From Solirubrobacter sp963798325 (lineage in GTDB: Bacteria > Actinomycetota > Thermoleophilia > Solirubrobacterales > Solirubrobacteraceae): a stretch of DNA of 64,000 bases. The stretch lies in contig CAWCSS010000009.1 in the NCBI GenBank assembly GCA_963798325.1, positions 558,001-622,000 of the forward strand, read 5' to 3'. Positions 1 through 8,562 of this stretch are shown here, one piece after another (the stretch's first letter is position 1; every line of letters begins with the position of its first letter). The position numbers were made by a program, and so were the translations under genes. Under the pieces are notes generated by a model that searched no databases, was not told where the DNA came from, and was given only the letters and a program-made list of their open reading frames with translations.

Positions 1-91
1 TGCGGGCCTCCAGGTGGTCATGGTTCCACCAGAAGTCACGCTCCGGACCGAAGTAGGCGGCGGAGTGCGGCTCCTCGGACACGCTCGGCAC
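1..91 (-). CDS. SAM-dependent methyltransferase, N-terminal fragment
   Basis: The first 91 bases read on the minus strand from a GTG at 91 give about 30 codons that run off the window edge. The peptide contains YFGPERDFWWNHDHLE, which resembles the opening of small class I SAM-dependent methyltransferases (aromatic YFG..RDFWW motif before the SAM-binding strand). The GTG lies only 8 bases from the proposed start of the divergent oxidase gene, so one of the two starts may be placed wrongly. The family call rests on the short N-terminus alone. Confidence 0.45.
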   Translation of the reverse strand, partial: MPSVSEEPHSAAYFGPERDFWWNHDHLEAR

Positions 92-99
92 GGTACAAC

Positions 100-1509
100 G
101 TGGGCGTGAACGCGCTCGTCGACCTCGCCGCCCGTCAGCTCGCGGCTGACGTGAAGGCCGCCCCCGCCCGCGCGCGCACGGCGTTCTCGCCCGAGGCGCG
201 CGCCGCCCGCTGCCACACGATCGGCGACCTGCGGGCGATGGCCAGGCGCACCGTGCCCAAGCCCGCGTTCGACTACGTCGACGGCGCGGCGTGGGACGAG
301 GTGACCGCCGCGCGCAACCGGTCGGCGTTCAACGACGTCACGCTGCACCCGAAGGCGCTGATCGACGTCTCGCGGGTGGACCTGCGCACGACCGTCCTCG
401 GCGGGGAGATCGCGCTGCCGATCATCGGCGCGCCCACCGGCCTCACGGGGCTCCAGCACCGCGACGGCGAGGTCGCCGTGGCCAGGGCGGCGCACGCCGC
501 GGGGACGATCACGACGCTCTCGACGATGGCCTCCTACACGCTCGAGGAGGTCGCGCAGGCCTCGCCCGGGCGGCGCTGGTTCCAGCTCTACGTGATGAAG
601 GACCGCGGGCTGGTCGACGAGCTGCTCGAGCGCGCGGCGGCGTGCGGCTACGAAGCGCTGATGCCGACCGTCGACGTGCAGGTCGCGGGCGTGCGCGAGC
701 GCGACGTGCGCAACCGCTTCAGCATCCCGCCGCGGATCACGCTGAAGACGGTCGCCCAAGGCGTCACGCACCCGCGCTGGACGAGCGGCTTCGTCGCCGA
801 CCCGCGGATCACGCCCGCGAACCTCGGCTGGTCGGGCAGCACGTCCGCGACGCTGTCGGCCGGCGTGAACCGGTCCTTCGATCCGCGCGTCACGTGGGAC
901 GACCTCGCCGACCTGCGCTCGCGCTGGAAGGGCCCGCTGATCATCAAGGGCGTGATGCGCGCGGACGACGCGCTGCGCTGCGTCGAGCACGGCGCGGACG
1001 CGATCGTCGTCTCCAACCACGGCGGCCGGCAGCTGGACGGCGCGGCGGCGTCGATCGAGGCGTTGCCCGCGATCGCCGAGGCCGTCGGCGACCGCTGCGA
1101 GATCTATCTCGACTCCGGCGTGCGCCGCGGCACGGACATCGTCAAGGCGCTCGCCTTGGGCGCGCGGGCGGTCCTGATCGGGCGGGCGATGATGTACGGG
1201 CTCGGCGCCGCCGGCGAGCCCGGCGTGCGCCGCGCGTTCGCGATCCTCGAGGAGGAGCTCAGGATCGCGCTCGCCCTCGCCGGCTACCCGCAGGCGGCCG
1301 GCGTGGGTTCAGACGCCGTCGAGCTAGGCGAAGTCGCCGTCCTCGGGCTGCCAGTTCGGCACCCCTCTGGCACGTTCGGCGTACTGTCGCTCGGCCGGCT
1401 CCAGCGGTGGCACGGGACCAGCGGCGTGATGGGGGAATGCGGGCGCGTCGGTGGACGAAGTCGACACGGACGGCTGGGGAGTATCGGGGTTCATCTCCGC
1501 ACACATTGA
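100..1509 (+). CDS. FMN-dependent alpha-hydroxy-acid oxidase/dehydrogenase (lactate dehydrogenase/monooxygenase-like)
   Basis: Predicted to oxidise an L-2-hydroxy acid such as lactate using FMN. The motif VSNHGGRQLDG is the family signature, with the catalytic histidine at about residue 307; GVRRGTDIVKALALGA and VLIGR form the C-terminal FMN phosphate site. There is an N-terminal extension of about 40 residues before the barrel. The last 60 or so residues, from about 1300 on, do not look like the family and overlap a better-looking minus-strand ORF. A one-base shift near 1300 would end the protein at a TAG at 1325-1327, so the true end is probably there. The exact substrate cannot be told from sequence. 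Confidence 0.8.
   Translation: MGVNALVDLAARQLAADVKAAPARARTAFSPEARAARCHTIGDLRAMARRTVPKPAFDYVDGAAWDEVTAARNRSAFNDVTLHPKALIDVSRVDLRTTVLGGEIALPIIGAPTGLTGLQHRDGEVAVARAAHAAGTITTLSTMASYTLEEVAQASPGRRWFQLYVMKDRGLVDELLERAAACGYEALMPTVDVQVAGVRERDVRNRFSIPPRITLKTVAQGVTHPRWTSGFVADPRITPANLGWSGSTSATLSAGVNRSFDPRVTWDDLADLRSRWKGPLIIKGVMRADDALRCVEHGADAIVVSNHGGRQLDGAAASIEALPAIAEAVGDRCEIYLDSGVRRGTDIVKALALGARAVLIGRAMMYGLGAAGEPGVRRAFAILEEELRIALALAGYPQAAGVGSDAVELGEVAVLGLPVRHPSGTFGVLSLGRLQRWHGTSGVMGECGRVGGRSRHGRLGSIGVHLRTH
1324..1494 (-). CDS. small hypothetical protein, Pro/Asp/Glu-rich C-terminus
   Basis: A 56-residue ORF starting at ATG 1494 (an in-frame ATG at 1506 is possible) and ending in TAG at 1324. The product ends YAERARGVPNWQPEDGDFA. 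It lacks the arginine-rich composition typical of antisense shadows in this DNA and is rich in Pro, Asp and Glu. It is convergent with the oxidase, whose probable true stop falls on the same bases. No family recognised. The gene itself is uncertain. Confidence 0.35.
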   Translation of the reverse strand: MNPDTPQPSVSTSSTDAPAFPHHAAGPVPPLEPAERQYAERARGVPNWQPEDGDFA

Positions 1510-1546
1510 ACGTCGCGGCGGCGGATCCGCCTTGATGCTCGCGACG

Positions 1547-1565
1547 ACCCCCCAGCCAGGGGGGT
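1547..1565. other. GC hairpin upstream of small secreted protein gene
   Basis: An inverted repeat with a 7-bp stem (ACCCCCC / GGGGGGT) and a 5-base loop. It lies in the roughly 160-base gap between the minus-strand small gene and the gene starting at 1663. There is no U-tract. It may be a terminator or a leader structure; function unknown. Confidence 0.4.
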
Positions 1566-1662
1566 GCCAGTTCGGCGGCCGACACCCGCCCGCCGGTCGA
1601 GGCTCAGGAGGCTCCCAGGGTGCTCGCAGGCGGCTCTCACGGCGCGGCGCGAGGGTTCCCTC

Positions 1663-1902
1663 ATGACCAACGACCACCTCCGCCGGCGCCGCCCCAACCG
1701 TCGTTTCGCCCGCCTGCTCCCGGCCGTCGTGGCCGCGGTCACGATCGCCGCCAGCGCCCCGTTCGCCGCTTCCGCCCACGCCGCCAAGCCCGCCCGGCCG
1801 GGCACCGCGCACGTGCGCACAGCCCCGCCCGGCAAGATCGCCGCCCTGGTCGCGACGCCGGCCGTTCCGAGCCCGCGGGTGCAGGGCATGAGCACGACTT
1901 GA
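1663..1902 (+). CDS. small secreted hypothetical protein
   Basis: A 79-residue protein. ATG 1663 was chosen because an Arg-rich n-region is followed by a hydrophobic stretch (LLPAVVAAVTIAASAP) and an AxA-type cleavage site (ASAHA), that is, a signal peptide. A GAGGG sequence about 8 bases upstream may serve as ribosome binding site. The mature part is only about 45 residues, rich in Ala, Pro and Thr, with no recognised domain. It precedes the TIGR03118 gene by 66 bases on the same strand. Confidence 0.45.
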   Translation: MTNDHLRRRRPNRRFARLLPAVVAAVTIAASAPFAASAHAAKPARPGTAHVRTAPPGKIAALVATPAVPSPRVQGMSTT

Positions 1903-1968
1903 ACGAGTTGCCCTCGGCGCGCGTAATGCCCTCCGTTCCGATCCATCTATGGAGGAGGAGGGGTCGCT

Positions 1969-3468
1969 GTGCTCAAGAGAGGGTTGCTGGTCACCGCCGC
2001 GAGTCTGGCGCTTGCCGCACCGGCGGCCGCGGCGCCGAGTGACCAGTACGTCACGCACAACCTGATGTCGTCGAACACGACGCTGATCCCGGCCGACCGG
2101 CAGGATCCGCTGCTGGTCAACCCGTGGGGCCTGGCGGCATCGGCCGGCTCGCCGTGGTGGCCGGTCAACCAGGGCTCCAACACGTCGACGATCGTCAACG
2201 CGAGCGGCGCGGCCAACGCCACGCTCGCGCGCATCGTCAGCCCGACGGGCGGAGTCGCGGGTGGGGGCGCGGGGAACTTCCTCGTGCCGCCGGGCGGGGC
2301 GGCCAACACCGCGTCGAGCTTCATCTTCGCCAACATGGGCGGCGAGATCCGCGGGTGGCGCAACGGCGTCACCAACAACGACGCGCTGCTGGGCTACGCG
2401 AGCCCCGACGGAGCCGTCTACATGGGCCTCGCGATCGCCACCGTGGGCGGCGCGCCGCGGCTCTACGCGGCCGATCTCAAGCACAACCGCGTCGACATGG
2501 TCTCGTCCACCTGGCAGCTGCTGCCCGCGGCGTTCGTGGATCCGAACCTTCCCGCCGGCTATGCGCCGTATGGCATTCAGACCGTCGGCAACCGGATCAT
2601 CGTCACCTACGCCCGCCAGCCGGCGGGCAACCCGACCCGGTACCGCGAGATCCCGGGCGCCGGCCTGGGCGTGGTCAACGCGTTCGACCTCGAGGGCAGG
2701 TTCCTGTCGCGCATCGCGAGCCCGGGCGGCGTGCTCAACGCGCCGTGGGGCACCGCGCTCGCGAACCCGAACTTCGGCGCCTACGGCGGCGACCTGCTGA
2801 TCGGCAACTTCGGTGACGGCCGGATCAACGCCTTCCACGAGAACGCCGACGGCACGTGGAGCAACAGCGGGCAACTGAAGACCACGAGCGGGACACCGTT
2901 GGCGATCCAGGGCCTGTGGGCGTTGCAGCCGGGCAACGGGAACGCCGCCAGCGGCCAGCGCAACCACATCTACTACACCGCCGGCCCGTTCGGCGAGACC
3001 CAGGGCGTGGTCGGCCGGATCATGCCCAACCCGGCCGACGTGTCCGGCACCGTCCCGGCCACGCTCTCGCTGACGATGGGCACCCCGGCGGCCTTCGGCG
3101 CGTTCACGCCGGGCGTCACCAGCGACTACACCGCCACCACGACGGCGACCGTCGTCTCCAGCGCGGGAGACGCGACGCTGAGCGTCGCCGACCCGAGCGC
3201 GAACGCCACCGGCCACCTGGTCAACGGCACGTTCTCGCTCCCGCAGGCGCTGAAGGTGAACGCCACCAGCGCGGGCGGCGGCACCGGTGGCGCACTCACC
3301 GCGGTCGGGGGCTCGGCCGCCCCGAACACGCTGATCACCTACTCCGCGCCGATCTCCAACGACACGGTCACGGTCAACTTCCTGCAGTCGATCGGCCAGA
3401 CCGACCCGCTCCGTTCCGGTCAGTACGCCAAGACGCTGACCTTCACGCTCTCGACGACCAACCCGTAG
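1969..3468 (+). CDS. TIGR03118 family secreted protein
   Basis: A 499-residue exported protein. The GTG start is fixed by a strong GGAGGAGGAGG at 1951-1961. Residues 1-22 are a signal peptide. The main part matches the TIGR03118 family by motifs such as NPWGLA near residue 50 and later SPGGVLNAPWG, suggesting a beta-propeller-like fold. The last 130 residues form a separate module (from GTVPATLSLTMGTPA to KTLTFTLSTTNP) that is clearly related to the C-terminus of the amidase at 13553-16345. Biochemical role unknown; probably cell-surface or extracellular. Confidence 0.8.
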   Translation: MLKRGLLVTAASLALAAPAAAAPSDQYVTHNLMSSNTTLIPADRQDPLLVNPWGLAASAGSPWWPVNQGSNTSTIVNASGAANATLARIVSPTGGVAGGGAGNFLVPPGGAANTASSFIFANMGGEIRGWRNGVTNNDALLGYASPDGAVYMGLAIATVGGAPRLYAADLKHNRVDMVSSTWQLLPAAFVDPNLPAGYAPYGIQTVGNRIIVTYARQPAGNPTRYREIPGAGLGVVNAFDLEGRFLSRIASPGGVLNAPWGTALANPNFGAYGGDLLIGNFGDGRINAFHENADGTWSNSGQLKTTSGTPLAIQGLWALQPGNGNAASGQRNHIYYTAGPFGETQGVVGRIMPNPADVSGTVPATLSLTMGTPAAFGAFTPGVTSDYTATTTATVVSSAGDATLSVADPSANATGHLVNGTFSLPQALKVNATSAGGGTGGALTAVGGSAAPNTLITYSAPISNDTVTVNFLQSIGQTDPLRSGQYAKTLTFTLSTTNP

Positions 3469-3481
3469 CCCCGTGGTCCGC

Positions 3482-3511
3482 GCGGGGGCGAGCCGCCAGG
3501 CGAGCCCCCGC
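3482..3511 (+). terminator. putative transcription terminator hairpin
   Basis: GCGGGGGC and GCCCCCGC form an 8-bp GC stem with a 14-base loop, 14 bases after the stop of the TIGR03118 gene. No U-tract follows, as is common in high-GC actinobacteria. Confidence 0.5.
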
Positions 3512-3597
3512 CCGAGCACGCGCGATCGGCTCGCGGAAGCCCACGAAGATGAGCCGGCGCGCGAACGTTCGTGACCCGGGCTGGTTGAATCCACGGC

Positions 3598-4044
3598 ATG
3601 CGCCTGGATCATGGTTCGTTGCTGGTGTCCGACGTCGAGGCCGCGGTCCGCTTCTACACGGACGCGATCGGGCTGGTCGAGGTGCCTCGGCCACCCACGT
3701 TCGACACGCCCGGGGCGTGGCTGCAGGTCGGCGATCAGCAGATCCATCTCGTCGGCGAGACCGAGCCCGGCCGCACCGCCGAGCTGAACCCGCCGTACGA
3801 CGAGGCGGAGATCGTGATCGGCTACGGCAACCATCTCGCGCTGGTCGTCGACGACCTCGACGCGGCGCTGGCGCGGGCGGCCGAGCACGGCGTGGTGCCG
3901 CCCGGGGAGACGATCGCGCGCGGTGACGGCGTCAAGCGCACGTTCGTCACCGACCCGGACGGGCATGTCATCGAGCTGATGGAGAAGGGCCTGGCCGTGA
4001 CCGGTTCCGAACCGAGGCTGACCGCCCCCCAGCGCCAGAAGTAG
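3598..4044 (+). CDS. VOC family protein (glyoxalase/bleomycin-resistance fold)
   Basis: A 148-residue protein with the two beta-alpha-beta-beta-beta repeats of the vicinal oxygen chelate superfamily. Candidate metal ligands are His5 (DHGSLLVSD), the His in GNHLALVV and the Glu in GHVIELME. The ending TDPDGHVIELME is typical. The ATG start gives a full-length domain with no spare residues. The substrate is unknown. It stands alone between the TIGR03118 and F420-oxidoreductase genes. Confidence 0.75.
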   Translation: MRLDHGSLLVSDVEAAVRFYTDAIGLVEVPRPPTFDTPGAWLQVGDQQIHLVGETEPGRTAELNPPYDEAEIVIGYGNHLALVVDDLDAALARAAEHGVVPPGETIARGDGVKRTFVTDPDGHVIELMEKGLAVTGSEPRLTAPQRQK

Positions 4045-4164
4045 GACCCGGAGCGCGGCGGGTCGTACCCGCCGTCTCGGCGATCCTGCGCCAGCGCGGC
4101 GGCCCGCCGCGGCCTCGTCGAGGATCCGCGGGTCGTCGCCGAGCAACTCGGGTAGCTCCCCGCG

Positions 4165-5109
4165 ATGAAGCTCGGCTACTTCCTCTCGTGCGAGGAGAAC
4201 GACCCTCGCGCGCTCATCGCCCAGGCGAAGCAGGCCCACGAGGCCGGCTTCCACGCGCTGTGGATCTCCGATCACTACCACCCGTGGAACGACGAGCAGG
4301 GCCACAGCGCGTTCGTGTGGTCGGTGATCGGCGCGCTCGCGGAGGCGACGCCGCTGCCCGTGACGACCGGCGTCACCTGCCCGACCATGCGCATCCACCC
4401 GGCGGTCATCGCCCAGGCGGCCGCGACCTCCGCGGTGCTGCACGAGGGTCGCTTCAACCTCGGCGTGGGCAGCGGCGAGGCGCTCAACGAGCACATCCTC
4501 GGCGAGCACTGGCCCGAGGCCGATGTCCGCCTGGAGATGCTCGAGGAGGCGGTCGAGGTCATGCGCCATCTGTGGCAGGGCGGCCAGCGCTCACACCGCG
4601 GGCGTCACTACACGGTCGAGAACGCGCGCGTGTACGACCTGCCGCGGGAGCGCGTGCCGGTCCTCGTCTCCGGCTTCGGCCCCAAGGCGATCTCGCTCGC
4701 GGCGAAGGTCGGCGACGGCTACGTGACGATGGCGCCGGACGCGGACGCGATCGCCCAGTACCGCTCCGAAGGCGGCAAGGGCCCCGTCCACTCGGGCACC
4801 AAGGTCTGCTACATGGCGTCCGAGGAGCGGGCGCGCGAGACGGTCATGCGGCTGTGGCCCAACGAGGCGCTCCCGGGCGAGCTCGCGCAGATCCTCCCCA
4901 CGCCGGCGCACTTCGAGCAGGCCTGCGAGCTCGTCCGGCCGGATGCGCTCAGCACGCCCATGGGGCCTGACGTCGACGCGCACATCGAGTCCCTGCGCGA
5001 ATACGAGACGGCCGGCATCGACGAGCTCTACGTCCAGCAGGTCGGGCCGGACAAGGACGCGTTCTTCGCCGAATGGGCGCCGAAGGTGTTGCGCGCTTTT
5101 TCGGACTAG
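4165..5109 (+). CDS. TIGR03557-like F420-dependent LLM-class oxidoreductase
   Basis: A 314-residue luciferase-like TIM-barrel enzyme. The N-terminus MKLGYFLSCEEN, the motif LWISDHYHPW, and GVGSGEALNEHILG match F420-dependent oxidoreductases of the TIGR03557 group (relatives of F420-dependent glucose-6-phosphate dehydrogenase). It is expected to transfer hydride between coenzyme F420 and an unidentified substrate in the cytosol. Length is normal for the family. This group is essentially actinobacterial, which supports the taxonomic guess. Confidence 0.8.
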   Translation: MKLGYFLSCEENDPRALIAQAKQAHEAGFHALWISDHYHPWNDEQGHSAFVWSVIGALAEATPLPVTTGVTCPTMRIHPAVIAQAAATSAVLHEGRFNLGVGSGEALNEHILGEHWPEADVRLEMLEEAVEVMRHLWQGGQRSHRGRHYTVENARVYDLPRERVPVLVSGFGPKAISLAAKVGDGYVTMAPDADAIAQYRSEGGKGPVHSGTKVCYMASEERARETVMRLWPNEALPGELAQILPTPAHFEQACELVRPDALSTPMGPDVDAHIESLREYETAGIDELYVQQVGPDKDAFFAEWAPKVLRAFSD

Positions 5110-5166
5110 CGCGCCGCGTGGCGGGGTAACGAACTGGCGGGGTTCACTAAACGGGAGGATTCTCGA

Positions 5167-5634
5167 ATGCGTACGTCGATTCTGTGCGGTTGCCTGGCAG
5201 CCGCGGCGCTGTTGACCGGCGCACCGAAGGCCAGCGCCAGCGACGACACGGTCCGCGCCGTCGTGCAGCAGCAGGCCCATCGCCAGATCAAGGAGGACAA
5301 TCGCTTCGGCAAGGCGCTGCAGCACCTCAAGACCAGGAAGGGCCTCAAGAAGGCCTCCGCGGCCGCGGGTCGCCAGGCCGCGTCGGTGAAGATCTGGCAC
5401 GACGCGCTCGCCGCCGAGACGGCCGACACGCCGATGGTCGCCGAGGGCCAGAAGGAGATGCTCGACGCGCTGCAGCTCTACACCAAGGGCATCCGCCGCT
5501 TCCAGAAGGCGGTCCGCCAGGCGCTCAACGCCGGCGGCTCGTCCGGCTACTCGAAGGCCAAGGCCGCCGGCCGGAACATGCGCACGGCGATCAAGCGCGT
5601 CGGCAAAGCCGCCGAGAAGATCGCCAACGGCTAG
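5167..5634 (+). CDS. secreted hypothetical protein, helical and Lys/Ala-rich
   Basis: A 155-residue protein. ATG 5167 follows a good GGGAGGA ribosome binding site. Residues 1-24 form a signal peptide ending ASA. The mature protein is basic and helical, with repeated Lys/Ala/Gln patterns (for example YSKAKAAGRNMRTAIKRVG). No conserved domain recognised. Its stop overlaps by 4 bases with the convergent 2OG oxygenase gene. Codon use matches its neighbours. Confidence 0.65.
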   Translation: MRTSILCGCLAAAALLTGAPKASASDDTVRAVVQQQAHRQIKEDNRFGKALQHLKTRKGLKKASAAAGRQAASVKIWHDALAAETADTPMVAEGQKEMLDALQLYTKGIRRFQKAVRQALNAGGSSGYSKAKAAGRNMRTAIKRVGKAAEKIANG

Positions 5635-6320
5635 CGAGCGTCATGAAAGATGATCCCGAGGGCCGTTCGGCGGCCCTCGGTGATCGTGCTGACGCCGTGC
5701 CGTAGCGCCCCCTTGCTGTAGCCGCGCCGGCTGGGCTGCGGGCGCTCGCGGGTGGGGAAGATCACGAACGCGCCCGGCTCCGGCGTCAGCACGTGCGCGC
5801 GGCTCTGCGCGCGCGGGCGCTGCTCCAACAGCACGAACTCGCCGCCGCGGAAGCCGTTCTCGAGCACGGTCAGGATCTGGAACGGGAAGTACACGTCGCC
5901 GTAGAGGTCCTGATGCAGGGCGTTCCAGTCACCCGGGCCGTAGCGCAGGATCAGCGGCGTCGGCCGCGTCTGGCCCGCCGCCTCGCAGCGCTCGAGCAAC
6001 TCCGCGTGGCTCAACGGGAACGTGTCCCCGCCGATCTTCGCCGCCCAGTCGTTGGCGACGGGCGCCAGGCGCTCGTAGAACCCGCTGCGCAGCTCGCTGA
6101 TCAGCGGCGGGAGCGGGTGCTCGAAGTAGCGGTAGCGCCCGTCGCCGAAGCGATGGCGGGCCATGTCGATCGTCGACCGGAAGCGGCCGTCGTCGAACTG
6201 CCCGGCGAGCGCTGTGCGCTCGCCCTCGGAGAGGATCGGCGGCGTCACGGCGAAGCCGCGGGCGTCGAGCTGCGCGGTCAGGTCGGCCCAGTCGAGGGCC
6301 TCTACGCGGGTGGTGGTCAC
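5631..6320 (-). CDS. 2OG-Fe(II) oxygenase family protein
   Basis: A 229-residue double-stranded beta-helix dioxygenase. The iron ligands are visible as HxD in LHQDLYGDVYFPFQ and the distal His in LRHGVSTI; the Arg in EGRRTALGIIFHD is the likely 2-oxoglutarate salt-bridge residue. LRYGPGDWNALHQD resembles the small prolyl-hydroxylase-like oxygenases of bacteria. Substrate unknown. It is divergent from the metallopeptidase gene, with an 80-base shared promoter region (6321-6400), and convergent with the gene before it. Confidence 0.8.
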   Translation of the reverse strand: MTTTRVEALDWADLTAQLDARGFAVTPPILSEGERTALAGQFDDGRFRSTIDMARHRFGDGRYRYFEHPLPPLISELRSGFYERLAPVANDWAAKIGGDTFPLSHAELLERCEAAGQTRPTPLILRYGPGDWNALHQDLYGDVYFPFQILTVLENGFRGGEFVLLEQRPRAQSRAHVLTPEPGAFVIFPTRERPQPSRRGYSKGALRHGVSTITEGRRTALGIIFHDAR

Positions 6321-6400
6321 AGAACGTTCAACGCGCCACGCTGAGGTGATTGTGAGGTTCTTCTTCGGTCAATCTCAGGTTCGGCGCCTAGCTTGGGTCC

Positions 6401-7394
6401 ATGCGTCTCCCCCGCCGCTTCGCTGTGCTGTGCCTCCCCGCCGCGGTGCTCGCCCTCCCCACGTCCGCGTCCGCCGCCGGATTCAAGGACCGCGTCCTGA
6501 CCGGGGCCGGCGCACACGCCGTCGCAGGCTCCGTCGGGCACGACCGCCCGCTACCCGACCGCCGACGGCCAGACGATCCAGGTCACCGCGACCGATCCCG
6601 CCATCGCCCAGCAGTACGCGACGCTCGTCGGGACCTTCCCGCACGGCTCCGAGCTCTCCTCGCTGAAGATGGTCGTCGTGTCCGCCGCGTCGATCAACGA
6701 GGAGTGCGGCGGCCACGCCGGCGACGGGATTCTCGCCTGCTATTCGGCGAATGACCAGACGATGACCGTCCCGGACTCCCAGGCCTCCGGCTCAGACGTC
6801 ACCGTCGACTACGTGATCGCCCACGAGTACGGCCACCACATCGCCGCCCACCGTTCCAACGCGCCGCTGGACGCGCTGGACTTCGGCCCGAAGCGCTGGT
6901 CGTCCTACGAGCTCGTCTGCTCGAACACGATCGACGGCCGCCTGGCGCCGGGCGACGAGGGCGTCAACTACCTCTCCAACCCGGGAGAGGCGTGGGCCGA
7001 GGCCTACGCGCGCCTGATCTACCCGACCGAGGCGTGGCGCTTCACGTCGCTGCTGAAGCCGACGGGCGGCTCCCTCCTCGCCGCCCAGGCCGACATCTTC
7101 CAGCCCTGGACGCGGCGCGCGACCCAGACCTTCACGGGCACGGGCACCAAGTCCTTCAAGCTCCCGCTGACGCTCGACGGCGCCTTCACCGTCAAGCTCG
7201 ACAAGCCCGGCTACCGCCTGGTCGTGAAGTCCGGCGGGAAGGTCGTCGGCCGCACGAACACCAGGCGCATCAACTACCGGATCGCCTGCCGAGACCGCCG
7301 CACCGAGCACCTCACCTTCTCGGTGGTCCGGCGCGGGGCGGCCTCGGCTTCGGCTTCGTCGGCCTACACGCTGACCGTCAAGTACGCGGGTTAG
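6401..7394 (+). CDS. secreted zincin-type metallopeptidase (frame disrupted)
   Basis: N-terminal residues 1-26 (ATG 6401) form a signal peptide. The frame then changes at about 6510-6535 and continues to the TAG at 7392-7394; a one-base correction joins the parts into about 330 residues. The motif HEYGHH (6822-6839) is a zinc-binding HExxH, and NPGEAWAEAYA about 60 residues later supplies a probable third ligand of the gluzincin type. A C-terminal beta-rich region of about 90 residues (from TGTKSFKLPL) looks like a pre-peptidase-type domain. Predicted extracellular protease. Its stop overlaps the stop of the convergent DUF5666-like gene. Confidence 0.7.
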
Positions 7395-7959
7395 TTCGCC
7401 GAGCCGGTGATCAGGACGGACGTCGCGGTGCCGCCGGTCGCCTGACGACCGGCGCCGCCGACGACGACCGTCTGACCGGGCTTGAGATCCGAGGACGAGG
7501 CCTTCGCGGACTTCGAGATCGTCGTCGACGGGCCGATGGCGACGGTGACGTCGCCCTGCTGGCCCTTGAACGTGAGCTTGTCGGCGGTGACCGAGACGAC
7601 CTCGCCACCGAACCCGAAGCCGCCGCCGCCTCGGCCGGCGAATCCGGCCGCCGGCCGGCGGCGCGCCGTTCGCGTTGCCGCGGTTGCAGATCGCGCGGAT
7701 GGCGAAGCCGGCGCCCTGGGGCGGGCCGCCCTGGGGGTCGGGGGTGGCGGAGGCGGTGCCGGTGTCGCCGCACGGGAGGTCTCCGGCCTGGGCCTGGGTG
7801 ACGGCCTCGGCGAGCGTCGCCGGGCCGCTGCCGCCGGCCATCGCCTTGCCCGGCGAAGAACGCGCCCGCGATCAGGACGACGGCGACGACCGCCGCGATC
7901 ACCCAGCGGGTCGTGTCCGGGCCGTCCTCGTAGTCCTCTTCGTCGTATTCGACGCTCAT
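7391..7959 (-). CDS. membrane-anchored DUF5666-like protein A (frame disrupted)
   Basis: ATG 7959 opens an acidic N-terminus (EYDEEDYEDG) followed by one transmembrane helix (WVIAAVVAVVLIAGAFFAG). After frame changes near 7850 and 7650 the C-terminal part contains GGEVVSVTADKLTFKG and LKPGQTVVVGG, the short beta-strands of DUF5666-type domains. It lies 18 bases downstream of a second protein of the same kind and at the end of the efflux operon, suggesting an accessory extracytoplasmic role. Function unknown. Confidence 0.6.
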
Positions 7960-7977
7960 CTCTGTCCTTTCGTTGAC

Positions 7978-8552
7978 TCATCCGCCGCCGGGAGGCGCGC
8001 CCTGGGGCCCGCCGCCGCCGAAACCGCCGCCTGCCGCGCCGCCGCCGGCCGCGCCGCCGCCGCCGAAGAGCGCGCCGAAGCCGCCCTGCGCGTTGGCTCG
8101 CGGTGGCGACCACCGAATCGCCGTGACCGTGCCGCTGCCGGCCTTGCGCGCCCTGGACGATCACGGTGTCGCCCGGGTGGATCTCGTCGGCGTCGGCGAC
8201 CGCGCTGCGCGTGACCTTGGACTGCTTGTTGGTCTTGACCTTGACCTTGTTGCCGCTCTGGTCGGAGACGTAGAACGACGACTGCCGTCGACGCTCGAAA
8301 CCGAGCCGATCGTGGCGTCGACCTGGCCGCCGGCCGCCTGGCTGCGCGCCGCCGGTGCGTGCCGGTCGCGCCGCCGCGGCGAACGCCGCCGCGGCGTGCC
8401 CGGTCGCGGTCGTCGAATCGGCGCGCGACTTCTGCACCTTCACGCCGCCGAGGAAGCCGAGCGCGGCGATCAGCACCGCGGCCGAGCACGGCGCCGACGG
8501 GCGTGACGCTGCGCCGCCGGGGCCGCGGCGGAAGGGGTTCGTCGTCGGTCAT
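7978..8552 (-). CDS. membrane-anchored DUF5666-like protein B (frame disrupted)
   Basis: ATG 8552 gives a Pro/Arg N-terminus (MTDDEPLPPRPRRR), one transmembrane segment (AVLIAALGFLGGV), and then, across frame changes near 8490, 8350 and 8120, a region with VDATIGSVSSVDGSSFYV and EIHPGDTVIVQG, that is, a DUF5666-like fold, ending in a Gly/Pro tail. The gene starts 10 bases after the permease stop, so it is probably in the same operon as the MacAB-like transporter. Function unknown. Confidence 0.55.
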
Positions 8553-8562
8553 GCGTGACTCC

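Noticed and set aside
1324..4569. A 1081-codon open frame on the minus strand across 1.3-4.6 kb
   Set aside because: It is arginine-rich, lies antisense to three recognisable genes and has no domain. High-GC codon use leaves such shadows open. Only its last 56 codons are kept as a possible small gene.
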